Source: Pandoraea vervacti (lineage in GTDB: Bacteria > Pseudomonadota > Gammaproteobacteria > Burkholderiales > Burkholderiaceae). Taken from it: a stretch of DNA of 64,000 nucleotides. A model generated the notes under the pieces. The model ran no database searches. It was not told the origin of the DNA and saw only the letters and a list, made by a program, of their open reading frames with translations. A program made the position numbers and the translations under genes. Positions 16,762 to 25,782 of the stretch are shown in pieces (the stretch's first letter is position 1; each line of letters begins with the position of its first letter). The stretch is taken from contig NZ_CP010897.2 of the NCBI RefSeq assembly GCF_000934605.2, positions 868,001 to 932,000 on the forward strand. The letters run 5' to 3'.

Positions 16762-18192
16762 TCAACGCGCTTCGTCCTGCGCGTGATATCGCTGATAGAG
16801 AAAGCGTTGGCCAATGCGGCGAAACGGCGCGAAGCCCTCCCACTGCACGGTGCCGAACACGTTCGGGTATTGCAGCGCCGAGTCGTAGATGGGCAGATCC
16901 CACGACGGGTCGCGTTGACCGGCGATGCGCTGGGCCAGACGACGTCCGGCGTGCGCGGAGAACGACACGCCATTGCCGCCGTATCCCACGGCATAAAAGA
17001 GGCTTTGACCCGGATCGGGCTGCGTTACGCGCGGCATCATGTCGTGGCTGACGTCGACCCAGCCCCACCACGAGTAATCGATGCGAATGCCTTTGAGCGC
17101 GGGAAACTTGCGATGCAGTCCCTCGACGAGCACCGCCATATGCTTCGGATTCTGCGCATCTGCGCCGGTGATCGAACTGCGGCTGCCGATCTGCAAGCGG
17201 TTATCGGGCAGCAGCCGGTAGTAGTAGCGCAGCGTGCGCGTGTCGGTGATGACTTCGTGGGTGCGGAAGTTGGTCGCCGCGATCTCGTCCGGCGTGAGCA
17301 CGCGCGTGACAAGCGAATTCGACAGAATCGGCATGATCTTCGAGCGCAGCGCTTTGGTGACGTCGTTGCGCGTATAGCCGCCGGTGGCGAACGCGACGGC
17401 CCGCGCGCGGACCACCCCGCGCGGCGTGCGCACGTGATGCACACCGTTGATCGTCTGAACGTCGAGCACGGGTGTCGACGGATGCACGCGCGCGCCCAGC
17501 GCTCGCGCCATGCGCAAATAGCCGAAGGCGAGCTTGAGCGGATGCACGCCGATGCCGTCGGGCTCGTGCAGCGCGCCGCAACTTTCCCGGTCGTCGACAT
17601 ATTGCTCGCTCACTTCCTCACGCGAGAGGATGCGCGTGTCGTAGCCGAAGACGTCGCGCATGACCTTCGCTTCGTTGCGCAGGAACTCCATCTTGCGCGC
17701 ACGGTGCGCGATGTAGAGATGTCCACCCGGTTGCGGATCGCACTCGGGCACCTCGGCGATCAGCGATTTGAACGTGTTGAACCCTTCGCGGATTTCGGCG
17801 TCCAGACGCAACGCCGTCTCCTTGCCCCAACGGTCGATCCATTGCGAGCGGTAGAGACGCCCGCTGGCATTCTGTCCCTGGCCGCCATTGCGGCTCGTGC
17901 ATCCCCAGCACGTCTGGTTGGCTTCGAGCACGGTCGCGCGAATGCCGTGCTCACGTGCGAGAAACAGCGCGGTGGACAGTCCGGTGAACCCGGCGCCGAC
18001 GATGACGACGTCGACGTCGGCATCGCCGGCAAGCGGCCCGTCGTCTTCCGGCGGCTCGCCCGCCGTAGCGACCCAGTAAGTGGGTGCGTAGTCCATACCC
18101 AGACCGGGCCCGGATGAGACTAACGGATCGTAAAGCGGATCGTATGGCGATGCGGAGCGACGATCCAGCGCGAAGGATTCAATCGTACCCAC
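16762..18192 (-). CDS. tauY: FAD-dependent oxidoreductase, probable taurine dehydrogenase large subunit
   Basis: 476 residues of the DAO/glycine oxidase-like flavoprotein family. The ADP-binding motif is VDVVIVGAGFTGLSTALFLAREHG (about residues 63-86), followed by ATVLEANQTCWGCTSRNGGQ, which carries the usual flavin-contact SRNGGQ. The C-terminus has the second FAD segment YAVGYGGNGVSFSAHAGRRLAQ. TauY of Paracoccus, which oxidises taurine to sulfoacetaldehyde, belongs to this group. The start is GTG 18192: AGGAG lies seven bases upstream, and the added N-terminal YDPLYDPL region is acceptable for the family; ATG 18096 would remove it. No Tpa aminotransferase is present, which supports the dehydrogenase route. 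Confidence 0.75.
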   Translation of the reverse strand: MGTIESFALDRRSASPYDPLYDPLVSSGPGLGMDYAPTYWVATAGEPPEDDGPLAGDADVDVVIVGAGFTGLSTALFLAREHGIRATVLEANQTCWGCTSRNGGQGQNASGRLYRSQWIDRWGKETALRLDAEIREGFNTFKSLIAEVPECDPQPGGHLYIAHRARKMEFLRNEAKVMRDVFGYDTRILSREEVSEQYVDDRESCGALHEPDGIGVHPLKLAFGYLRMARALGARVHPSTPVLDVQTINGVHHVRTPRGVVRARAVAFATGGYTRNDVTKALRSKIMPILSNSLVTRVLTPDEIAATNFRTHEVITDTRTLRYYYRLLPDNRLQIGSRSSITGADAQNPKHMAVLVEGLHRKFPALKGIRIDYSWWGWVDVSHDMMPRVTQPDPGQSLFYAVGYGGNGVSFSAHAGRRLAQRIAGQRDPSWDLPIYDSALQYPNVFGTVQWEGFAPFRRIGQRFLYQRYHAQDEAR

Positions 18193-18267
18193 GTTAGGCT
18201 CCTGACGAAAATGAGCCAATACTGCCAAGAACATTTTTCCCGGATTAGTACCACCGCCAACTTGTGA

Positions 18268-18333
18268 TGGTGCCAGCGCGAAGCGGCAGCGCAGCAGCGT
18301 TTTCGGCGACGCAGAAGTCCCTGCCTGGCACCA
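18268..18333. promoter_or_regulatory. Spaced inverted repeat in the tauY/DUF3311 divergent region
   Basis: TGGTGCCAG at 18268-18276 and its exact complement CTGGCACCA at 18325-18333 are separated by 48 bp in the 288-bp gap 18193-18480 between two divergent transcription units. It could be a looping operator for a dimer of dimers, or one arm for each promoter. I see no coding sequence in the gap. Confidence 0.4.
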
Positions 18334-18480
18334 CACTTTTGTGCGATGTGGCTCTAAACGGCACGAATTTTGGCTGGGGATACTGGGCCAGACAGCGGGC
18401 CACTGGCCGTCATCCGGCGGCGTGGCCGGTGCGAACGAAGCAAACGAAGCGAACGATGGGTCGCGAAGCGGAGACAGAAC

Positions 18481-18681
18481 ATGTTGAGATTGCTGATAGG
18501 TCTTGGGTTGCCGTATCTCGGTGTCGTGGGTCTGTTGCCATGGGCCGCATCCGTCGAGCGGTATGTGCTGGGCGTGCCGTTCATCTACGGCTGGATCTTC
18601 CTGTGGTTCGTGCTCACGTCCGTCTGTCTGTGGCTGTGCTGGACGCTGTTCGACCGGCACATCGTCGAAGACCCGGCCTGA
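18481..18681 (+). CDS. DUF3311 small membrane protein
   Basis: 66 residues with two hydrophobic helices: LLIGLGLPYLGVVGLLPWA and FIYGWIFLWFVLTSVCLWLCW, ending in the charged FDRHIVED. This is the DUF3311 pattern, and such peptides are commonly encoded just before sodium:solute symporters, as here (70 bp). It probably assists or modulates the symporter. ATG 18481 has GGAGAC upstream. It is the first gene of a plus-strand operon divergent from tauYX. Confidence 0.85.
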   Translation: MLRLLIGLGLPYLGVVGLLPWAASVERYVLGVPFIYGWIFLWFVLTSVCLWLCWTLFDRHIVEDPA

Positions 18682-18751
18682 TCGCCGCCCCCCGTCGTTC
18701 TCCTGCAAATACCTTCAACCTCGCAAACCTGCGAACCCGGAGATTGCGTTG

Positions 18752-20170
18752 ATGGCAACCCTCATCTTTGCCGGCTTCATTCTGTTGTCGGTCTATCTCG
18801 CTCTGCGAGCGCGCGGTGGACGTGGTCCGCAAAGCGTTCACGACTTTTTCGTTGCGTCACGTCAGTTCGGCGCGTGGCTGGTGTTCTTTCTTGCGGCCGG
18901 CGAGATCTACAGCATCGGCACGATGGTTGGATTTCCGGGCGGCATTTATGCCAAGGGTCCCACGTATGGCGTGTGGTTCCTCGGCTACATCCTGCTGGCC
19001 TATCCCGTCGGCTACTTTCTTGGCCCGAAGATCTGGGACGCGGGCAAGCGATATAACGCCATCACGCTGCCGGATCTGTTCAAGGGGCACTTTCAGAGCC
19101 GCTTCCTGGAGTTGGTCGTCGCGGTGACGGCCATCGTCTTCCTGTTGCCGTGGGGGCAGTTGCAATTCACCGGACTGGTGGCGGCGCTCAAGGGGTTGGG
19201 GTGGAATTTTCAGCCGCTGTGGCTCATCTGCTTCTCGGCGATGCTGGCCTTCGTCTACATTGCGATTGCCGGTGTGCGCGCCTCGGCCTATATCGCCGTG
19301 CTCAAGGACGTGCTGATGGTCGTCGCCATCGTCGTCACCGGCGTGGCGGTCGCGTGGGAGGCGGGCGTCACGCCGGTGTTCCAGGCGGCAAGCGAGCACG
19401 TGAGCAACGCCATGAGCACGCAGCAGCTCACGTTCGCCATGACGACGATCGTGTTTCAGTCGCTCGGCATGTATGTGATGCCGTTCGGCGTGCAGAACTT
19501 CTTTACGGCGAAAAGCGCAGCCACGATTCGCCGCACGCAAGTGGCGATGCCGCTGTACATGCTGATGTATCCGTTCCTGGTGCTGGCGTCTTATTACGCG
19601 ATCAGCCGCAACATTGCGCTGGCGTCACCGAACGAAGCCTTCTTTGCTGCCGTGACGCAACTGCTGCCGTCGTGGCTCGTCGGCCTTGTCGCAGCAGGCG
19701 CCGCGCTCTCCGGGCTACTGGTGCTCGCCGGCATTTGCCTCGCCCTCGGGCCGATCGTCACGCGCAACATTCTTTCGGGCATGCCCGAGCATCGCCAGAA
19801 AACCAGCTCGAAGCTGGTCATCGTGCTGTACCTGCTGGGCTCGATCGTTTTGACGTTGCTCACGCCGAACCTGATGCTAACGCTCATCAATATGGCCTAC
19901 TACGGCGTGACGCAGTTCCTGCCGGGCGTGATTGCCGTGGTGTTTCGCCTGCGCGTGCGTGCGACGGCAGTCGCTGCCGGTGTGCTCGCCGGTCAGGGGC
20001 TGGCGCTCGTGCTTTACTACAAGAATCCGGACCTCGGCGGAGTGAATCTCGGGCTGATCTGCCTGATCGTCAACGTCGTGGTGATGTCGGTGTTCAACGG
20101 GCTGCTGGGCGGTAACCGCGCGCGCGCCATGGACGCAGGCGTCGGTGCGCTTTCCCCCTCCAAGAAATAA
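18752..20170 (+). CDS. Sodium:solute symporter (SSS family)
   Basis: 472 residues, about 13 transmembrane helices in the SSSF arrangement. Seen: the conserved FFVASRQFGAWLVFFLAAGEIYSIGTMVGFPGGIYAKGP in helices 2-3 with the Na+-site region, LPDLFKGHFQSRFLEL after helix 4, FVYIAIAGVRASAYIAVLKDVLMVV in helix 6-7 and the hydrophobic C-terminal set. The first helix starts right at the N-terminus, as expected. It imports an organic solute with Na+. Stop to the amidohydrolase start is 2 bp, so transporter and hydrolase are translated together and probably act on the same compound, which I cannot name. Confidence 0.9.
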   Translation: MATLIFAGFILLSVYLALRARGGRGPQSVHDFFVASRQFGAWLVFFLAAGEIYSIGTMVGFPGGIYAKGPTYGVWFLGYILLAYPVGYFLGPKIWDAGKRYNAITLPDLFKGHFQSRFLELVVAVTAIVFLLPWGQLQFTGLVAALKGLGWNFQPLWLICFSAMLAFVYIAIAGVRASAYIAVLKDVLMVVAIVVTGVAVAWEAGVTPVFQAASEHVSNAMSTQQLTFAMTTIVFQSLGMYVMPFGVQNFFTAKSAATIRRTQVAMPLYMLMYPFLVLASYYAISRNIALASPNEAFFAAVTQLLPSWLVGLVAAGAALSGLLVLAGICLALGPIVTRNILSGMPEHRQKTSSKLVIVLYLLGSIVLTLLTPNLMLTLINMAYYGVTQFLPGVIAVVFRLRVRATAVAAGVLAGQGLALVLYYKNPDLGGVNLGLICLIVNVVVMSVFNGLLGGNRARAMDAGVGALSPSKK

Positions 20171-20172
20171 CC

Positions 20173-21852
20173 ATGACGGACAGGATGACAGACAAAGACA
20201 ACCCCTCGGGCGGTCGCGACGACATTCGCGTGTACGTTGCCCGCAAGATCGTCACGATGAACCCGGCGCAGCCGGTAGCGACGCACGTTGCCGTGTGCGA
20301 TGGCCGAATTCTCGCCGTGGGCGGACCCGAAGACATGCGCCGCTGGACCGACGCGGCCCCCATCGAAACACTGCGCGACAAAGTCCTCATGCCCGGTCTG
20401 GTAGAAGGGCATTGCCATCTGATGGAAGGCGCGATGTGGGACGCCGTCTATGTCGGTTACTACGACCGGCGCGGCCCGGACGGTCGACTATGGGAGGGGT
20501 TGAAGACCCCCACGGAGGTCCTCGCCGGGCTTCGCGACGCCGAGCAACGCATGACCGATGCCCAAAAGCCACTGCTCGCGTGGGGTTACGATCCCATCTT
20601 CTTCGAGGGCACGCCACTGGTCGCGCGCGATATCGACGCCGTGTCGATGACGCGCCCCATTGCGATTCTCCATGCGAGCGTCCATCTGATGAACGTCAAC
20701 ACGCCGATGCTCGAGCTTGCCGGCATCGATGGCGATACGGACGTCGAAGGCGTCGTGATCGGGGCGGATGGCGAACCGACCGGCGAGTTGCAGGAGTTCG
20801 CGGCGATGTTTCCGGTGTATCGCGTGATCGGTGAAGGCTTGTCGATCGCCGCAAGCGAGAGTCCGCGCGCGATCTGGAATTTCGCACGCGTGGCGCAACT
20901 GGCCGGGGTGACGACCGCCACCGACCTCGTGAACGACCTGACGCCCTCAGGTAACGCCAATTTGCACGAAGCGACGGCCGATCCGCAATACCCGATACGC
21001 ATTGTCCCGGCATTCGCGCCGCAGCGCTGCCCGGAGGGCGGCCCGCAGCGGGTCATCGATGCACGCGAGGGCAACACGGACAAACTCCACTACGGGCCGG
21101 TCAAATTCATTGTCGACGGATCGATTCAGGGGTTCACCGCGCGTCTGCGCTGGCCGGGTTATCACAACGGCAAGCCGAACGGACTGTGGCTCATTGCGCC
21201 TTCGCAACTGGTCGAGACGTTCATGCCGTTTCACGCGACCGGGCTGCAGTTGCATATCCATACGAATGGCGATGAGGCGACGGAGGTGGTGCTCGATGCC
21301 ATCGAAACATTGCTTCAGGCGCATCCCCGGTCGGATCACCGTCATACGTTGCAGCATTGTCAGATGGCCGACATTGCGCAGCTCACACGGGCGCAGCGAC
21401 TCGGCATGTGCGTGAATTTCTTCGCGAACCACGTGTACTACTGGGGCGACGCGCATTACGAACAGACGATGGGCCCGGATCGTGCCAACCGCATGGACGC
21501 CGCCGAGATCGCACGCCGGATCGGTCTGCCGTTCGCGCTGCACTCCGACGCTCCCATCACGCAGCTCAATCCGCTGTTTACCGCATGGTGCGCGGCAAAG
21601 CGCGAGACGTCTTCAGGGCGTGTGTTGGGCGAGTCGTTGCGATTGCCGGTCGACGACGCGCTGCGCGCCATCACGCTGGGCGCCGCATTCTCGCTGGGCA
21701 TGGATCATCTGATCGGCAGTATCGAAGTGGGCAAATATGCCGACTTCGCCGTGCTCGACGTCGACCCGCACGAGGTGCCCGTCGACGACCTGCGGCAGAT
21801 GCCGGTATGGGGCACGGTACTCGGCGGCGAGATCTTTCGCGCGCCCGCATGA
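20173..21852 (+). CDS. Metal-dependent amidohydrolase, YtcJ-like (Amidohydro_3)
   Basis: 559 residues. After the N-terminal beta domain (KIVTMNPAQPVATHVAVCDGRILAVGG) comes the metal motif PGLVEGHCHL with His80 and His82, then GVTTATDLVND, KFIVDGSIQGFTA, LQLHIHTNGDEA, HTLQHCQM and ALHSDAP, the order found in YtcJ/N-substituted formamide deformylase-like enzymes with a binuclear metal centre. It should hydrolyse an amide or cyclic amide in the cytoplasm. The absence of a signal peptide agrees with prior import by the symporter. Its stop overlaps the start of a CobW-type GTPase by 4 bases, suggesting that the GTPase supplies or maintains its metal. Confidence 0.87.
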   Translation: MTDRMTDKDNPSGGRDDIRVYVARKIVTMNPAQPVATHVAVCDGRILAVGGPEDMRRWTDAAPIETLRDKVLMPGLVEGHCHLMEGAMWDAVYVGYYDRRGPDGRLWEGLKTPTEVLAGLRDAEQRMTDAQKPLLAWGYDPIFFEGTPLVARDIDAVSMTRPIAILHASVHLMNVNTPMLELAGIDGDTDVEGVVIGADGEPTGELQEFAAMFPVYRVIGEGLSIAASESPRAIWNFARVAQLAGVTTATDLVNDLTPSGNANLHEATADPQYPIRIVPAFAPQRCPEGGPQRVIDAREGNTDKLHYGPVKFIVDGSIQGFTARLRWPGYHNGKPNGLWLIAPSQLVETFMPFHATGLQLHIHTNGDEATEVVLDAIETLLQAHPRSDHRHTLQHCQMADIAQLTRAQRLGMCVNFFANHVYYWGDAHYEQTMGPDRANRMDAAEIARRIGLPFALHSDAPITQLNPLFTAWCAAKRETSSGRVLGESLRLPVDDALRAITLGAAFSLGMDHLIGSIEVGKYADFAVLDVDPHEVPVDDLRQMPVWGTVLGGEIFRAPA

Positions 21853-22871
21853 TGACCGCAGCGACGGTTGACAGCGCCGGGACGACATCCGGGACGCCAT
21901 CCGGGTCGGCAGCCGCGCCGCAGCCGGTGCCGATGATCGTGCTCGGCGGATATCTCGGCGCCGGCAAGACGACCATCGTCAACGCGCTGCTGCGCAATGC
22001 CAACGGCCTGCGCGTGACAGTGCTCGTGAACGACTTCGGTTCGATCAATGTCGACGCCTCGCTCATTCGAGAGCGCGGCGACGACGTCATCGGACTCGAG
22101 AACGGTTGCGTGTGCTGCACCATCGGCGGGCGTCTCGTCGAGACGCTGATCGCGATCGGCGAGCGTGACGTGCGCCCGGATTTGCTGGTGATCGAGGCAA
22201 GCGGCGTGTCCGATCCGATGCGAATCGCACAGGTCGGACTCCTGGACAAGGCATATCGGCTGCATGGCATTGTGGTGGCGGTGGACGCGAGCGGGATTGC
22301 GCAAACCCTGGCGGACCGATACGTCGGCGACATCGCCGCGAAGCAGATCCTCTCGGCAAGCACACTGGTGATGACCAAGGCAGATCTCGTCTCGCCAGAG
22401 GCCTTGCAGGCGACCACGACGCGGCTCGCCGAACTCGGCGCAACGCAAATCGTCGTGACATCGGACATGGGCGTTGTGCCACCGGCGATTCTGTTCCCCG
22501 TTCATGCGCTGACGCTGCCAGGCGCATGGTTTCGTCCGAGGCCGCTCGGGGGCGCGAATCGCACGTTGCCCGCAGGACTGCGCAGCTTCGTCTGGCGTTC
22601 GGCGGGTGAGGTGGATCGCGCCCGCCTGAAAGCGGCATTCGCGCGGTATCCCGGAAAGCTGCTGCGTGCGAAAGGATTTGTGAGTCTCGCTTCGGTCGGC
22701 ATGAGCGAGGTCCATGTCGTGGGTTCGCGGGTGGCCTTTACCCGACACCCGGACATGGCGGTGCAACCCTCGTCGATGGTTTTCATCGGCGTCCTATCGG
22801 ATACCGAAATCGCGGGCCTGCGAGACCTGTTGCAGGCGGCGTGCATCGAGTCATCGCCCAGCCCGGGCTAG
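21849..22871 (+). CDS. CobW/COG0523-family metallochaperone GTPase
   Basis: 340 residues. The P-loop is GYLGAGKTT (34-42), the family metal motif is GCVCC (about 86-90) inside GLENGCVCCTIGG, the Walker B region is VIEASGVSDP and the base-recognition motif is TKAD. The C-terminal domain is about 110 residues with no His-rich tail. COG0523 GTPases deliver Zn, Co or other metals to a client. Translational coupling to the amidohydrolase (ATGA overlap) makes that enzyme the obvious client. No Zur-box-like repeat is visible near it, so it is probably not a general zinc-starvation gene. It is the last gene of the plus-strand operon. Confidence 0.9.
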   Translation: MMTAATVDSAGTTSGTPSGSAAAPQPVPMIVLGGYLGAGKTTIVNALLRNANGLRVTVLVNDFGSINVDASLIRERGDDVIGLENGCVCCTIGGRLVETLIAIGERDVRPDLLVIEASGVSDPMRIAQVGLLDKAYRLHGIVVAVDASGIAQTLADRYVGDIAAKQILSASTLVMTKADLVSPEALQATTTRLAELGATQIVVTSDMGVVPPAILFPVHALTLPGAWFRPRPLGGANRTLPAGLRSFVWRSAGEVDRARLKAAFARYPGKLLRAKGFVSLASVGMSEVHVVGSRVAFTRHPDMAVQPSSMVFIGVLSDTEIAGLRDLLQAACIESSPSPG

Positions 22872-22928
22872 CCGAATTTCGAAAGGGCGTATGCGCGAGC
22901 GGGCGCTAATCTGAAGCGGTCATTTCTT

Positions 22929-24173
22929 ATGGACGTCACCGCGATCATGAACCCGCTCAACTCGATCTCCTTGCCGAATCTCACGCACGCCCAATTCCCG
23001 TTTCCGAGTTATCCCGAGAAGGATCTGAGTTCTCGTCGCTCGGATGCGCTGGCCAAGTTCAATACGCTGGCCAATCAACCGGAGCACGCCACTCCCGAAC
23101 TGTTCCGCACGTTCCTTTCCGACTTCACGCGAATGGGGTGGTGGGACGTGCTCGCCGATCTCTTTTTACGATCCGGGGCAAAACGGGAGATCCTCAACGC
23201 CGTGGCGATTTGTCATGTCGCATCGTTTCCGGCGGGGCGCGAGTTTCTCTGGAATGCGCAGTCGTCGTTCGGCGATCACTCGTTTCACGAGCATGTCGTC
23301 CTGCTGGTAACGGAACTCGACGAAAGCACTCGCGCTCACATGCTCGGAAATCCGACGCTCGGCGAGGACGGCATGATCCTCATGAGCATCGGCGACACCG
23401 GACTCCATCTGCCACTCACGTCGGTATGTCTCGATTGTCCCGGCCTGCTGTCGCACGAGGCCGTGGCCAACATGTTGCTCGCGAAGGATGACACTTCCCG
23501 AACGCTGCTCGGGCGCGTTGCCGATAGCGTGGCCAGCGAGCGCAAGGGTGTCGGAGACGCCACCTGCAATGCGCTCTGGTATGCGCTGCTCGCCGGCATG
23601 AGCCAATGTTCGGCGTTTTACGACGCCGCGCAACCGTCGGATGTCCGGGATCTCGCGACCGTGTATTTGTCGGCTGCCCAGTCGACGGAAAATGCGAATG
23701 AGATTGCATCGGCGCTGAGTCGCTGCGCCCGACTGCTGGAAAGAAAGGAGGACTGGGGGAATGCCGCGCAAATGCGCTGTGCCCTGGCCGCTCACTATGC
23801 CGATCAGGCGAGCGACCCCGGCATGCATTCGCAAGACGACAGCCCGCAGGCGCTGACCCGCGTCGCCGTTCACGAGTCCATCACTGCGGCGCGATGTCTC
23901 GAAAAAGCGAATGAGGCACGCGCGGCCACGGAATGGTTGCAGCGTGCACAGGGACATTTCGACCAGCTGGTCGCCGAGAGCGACTTCGATTTCCTCTCGC
24001 GTACCGGAGAGCGGCTCTATGCGGCGTACGGTAACGTCAACTGGCCCGAAGCGGGTCAACGGTTGGCGGCGGATATGTGCCGCCTCGCCGAAACCCGGGG
24101 GCCGTTACTGAAGACCAATGCGTTCCATCGGCAGTATGCGAATTGGGTGCGCAGGCTCGACGCGATGTTCTAG
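22929..24173 (+). CDS. Unrecognised protein, paralogue 1 of a three-gene tandem family
   Basis: 414 residues; I do not recognise the family. The first 35 residues are Pro/Ser/Asn-rich and look disordered (SLPNLTHAQFPFPSYP). A core follows with the shared pattern F..FL.DF..MG..D (about 61-73), AICHVAS (93-99) and GRE.L (103-107). After a second core block (LTSVCLDCPGLLS) the C-terminal 170 residues are helical with repeats of TPR/SEL-like spacing (SRCARLLERKEDWGNAAQ, ESITAARCLEKANEARAATEWLQRA). No signal peptide or membrane segment is seen. No good ribosome site precedes ATG 22929; ATG 22947 is an alternative. The genes downstream at 24328 and 25688 are clear relatives. Soluble and possibly secreted as an effector, but this is only a guess. 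Confidence 0.75.
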   Translation: MDVTAIMNPLNSISLPNLTHAQFPFPSYPEKDLSSRRSDALAKFNTLANQPEHATPELFRTFLSDFTRMGWWDVLADLFLRSGAKREILNAVAICHVASFPAGREFLWNAQSSFGDHSFHEHVVLLVTELDESTRAHMLGNPTLGEDGMILMSIGDTGLHLPLTSVCLDCPGLLSHEAVANMLLAKDDTSRTLLGRVADSVASERKGVGDATCNALWYALLAGMSQCSAFYDAAQPSDVRDLATVYLSAAQSTENANEIASALSRCARLLERKEDWGNAAQMRCALAAHYADQASDPGMHSQDDSPQALTRVAVHESITAARCLEKANEARAATEWLQRAQGHFDQLVAESDFDFLSRTGERLYAAYGNVNWPEAGQRLAADMCRLAETRGPLLKTNAFHRQYANWVRRLDAMF

Positions 24174-24327
24174 GCGTCGCAGCGCTGTGCCGTCATGCGC
24201 GCGACGGCCGTCGGCTTCCCATGAAGGATGGGCAAAAGGCGAGGCCGACGGTGGCGATAAATGAAAGGTGCCTGTCCCATGTGAGGCGCAGACTGCCTGA
24301 ATCGCATCTGCCGACGAGTCACCGTCC

Positions 24328-25782
24328 ATGGAAAATTCGATCGAGGCCGCTGTCAGGAACTTCCCGGTGACCGGCTATCCGGGCATGCGCCTGAGCGACG
24401 AGCGTGTCGCCGTGCTGGCGCAGTACAACGAGATTTTCGAGAACGGACTTCGTCCCACGTCGCATCAGTTCAGGCGGTTCATGGAGAACTTCTGGTATCT
24501 GGGCCCGCTCGATGCCATGGTGCAATCGCTGAGTCGGGACAACAAGAAGCGATTGTTGTCCTGTGCTGCGCTCTGCCATGTTGCATCGTCCGGGCTCGGG
24601 CGCGACTACCTGAATGCGCGCGGCGATCTACCGCTTGCCGATGACGATTCCGCGTCGTTCCTGAGCGCCATGCCACCCGACACCCTGAGAAGCATGCTCG
24701 CCAACGCCGAGATCGGGGATCGATGCATGATCGTCATGACCTTGCCGACACTTGACCTGCGGGTCTCCCCCGGGGCGTCCTGTTTCGGCAATGGCGCCAA
24801 TGCGTTGTCGGTCAGCGACGCCAAGCTGCTGCTTATCGAGATGCAGGCGGACGGCACGACGTTGCTGGAAAAGTTTGCGGCCGAGATGCGAAACGCCGGG
24901 GCGCCGATTTCCGACATGGCGGTATGGAAGGCGTGGTACGCGCTCATCAGGAAATGCATCGACGACAAGACCGTGGGCAGTCTGCATGCCAGCCCGGTCA
25001 TTCACTCGGCGCTAGGCGACGCGTTGAGAGGGTTGGTCCGTCGAATGTCCGGGGATCTGTATCGGGACCCCGAGCCGTTTTCCGTGCACGAGGCAATGAA
25101 ATACTGCGTCGATGCGTATTGCGCCGCGAGCGATTGACGCGGTTGCGGGCAGGCGTACCTCGATCTCGCCAGCCATCACAAAGCGAATGGCGAGTACGAC
25201 CTGGAGAGCAACTGTTACCGCTCGGCAAGCATCAAGCTGGTTCACGGTGTCAAGGCGCTATGGACCGAGCGCCGGGCCGAGGCCATGAAGTGCTACGAAC
25301 TCGCCGTCGAAGCATGCAGAAGAGACGATAACGCTGCGGCGGAGCGTGAGGTCACGCAACTCGTGGAGACACTCCGGCAGAGCGATGCCATGACATTGAC
25401 GGCGAACCTGCGCGCCCGCGTGGAGCAGGTCGGCGCTGAACTGGAGGCAATCCGGGAGGAACTCGATCTGGCTGGCCGATCCGATGGGCAATTCACATGG
25501 GACATGATCGGCGGATTCGAAGCTTTCGATGCATTCGCGGCATTGGGCGCATCGGGCGCATTGGGCGGGGCGGGTGCGTCGGGTCCGGCGGGCGGTACTG
25601 AAAACGCCGAACACAATTTCAACACGATGTCGGCGCGACATCACCCGTCGCCCGTCTCGATCACACAACCTGCAACCGAACCAGACAATGCCGCCGATCT
25701 TCTGCGCCACCCACGCGAACTTTCACACGTCGCCGTTTCCGAGCACGAATCCGAGCGCGCGCCGATTGGCGATACTCAATGA
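24328..25782 (+). pseudogene. Paralogue 2 of the unrecognised family, interrupted by in-frame TGA at 25135
   Basis: The first open part (24328-25137, 269 residues) aligns without gaps to paralogue 3: MENFWYLGPLDAM, ALCHVASSGLGRDYL (from residue 81), LDLRVSPGASCFG and AWYALIRKCIDD. It stops at TGA 25135-25137. The same frame continues open to 25782 with helical-repeat sequence (AYLDLASHHKANGEYDLES, then EAMKCYELAVEACRRDD) like the C-terminal part of paralogue 1, followed by a coiled-coil-like Glu-rich stretch and a Gly/Ala-rich segment (GASGALGGAGASGPAGG). The simplest reading is a once full-length gene of about 480 codons broken by one nonsense change. The alternative is that the 269-residue form is functional, since paralogue 3 also lacks the repeat tail. 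Confidence 0.65.

Noticed and set aside
18325..18345. TGGCAC followed by TTTTG as a sigma-54 promoter for the DUF3311 operon
   Set aside because: The GC of the -12 element is missing (TTTT instead of TTGC), so only the -24 half matches.
25135..25137. TGA in paralogue 2 as a selenocysteine or programmed read-through codon
   Set aside because: No SECIS-like hairpin stands directly after it, no Cys is conserved at this place in the sister proteins, and the sister genes have no TGA there. A nonsense mutation or a true end is simpler.
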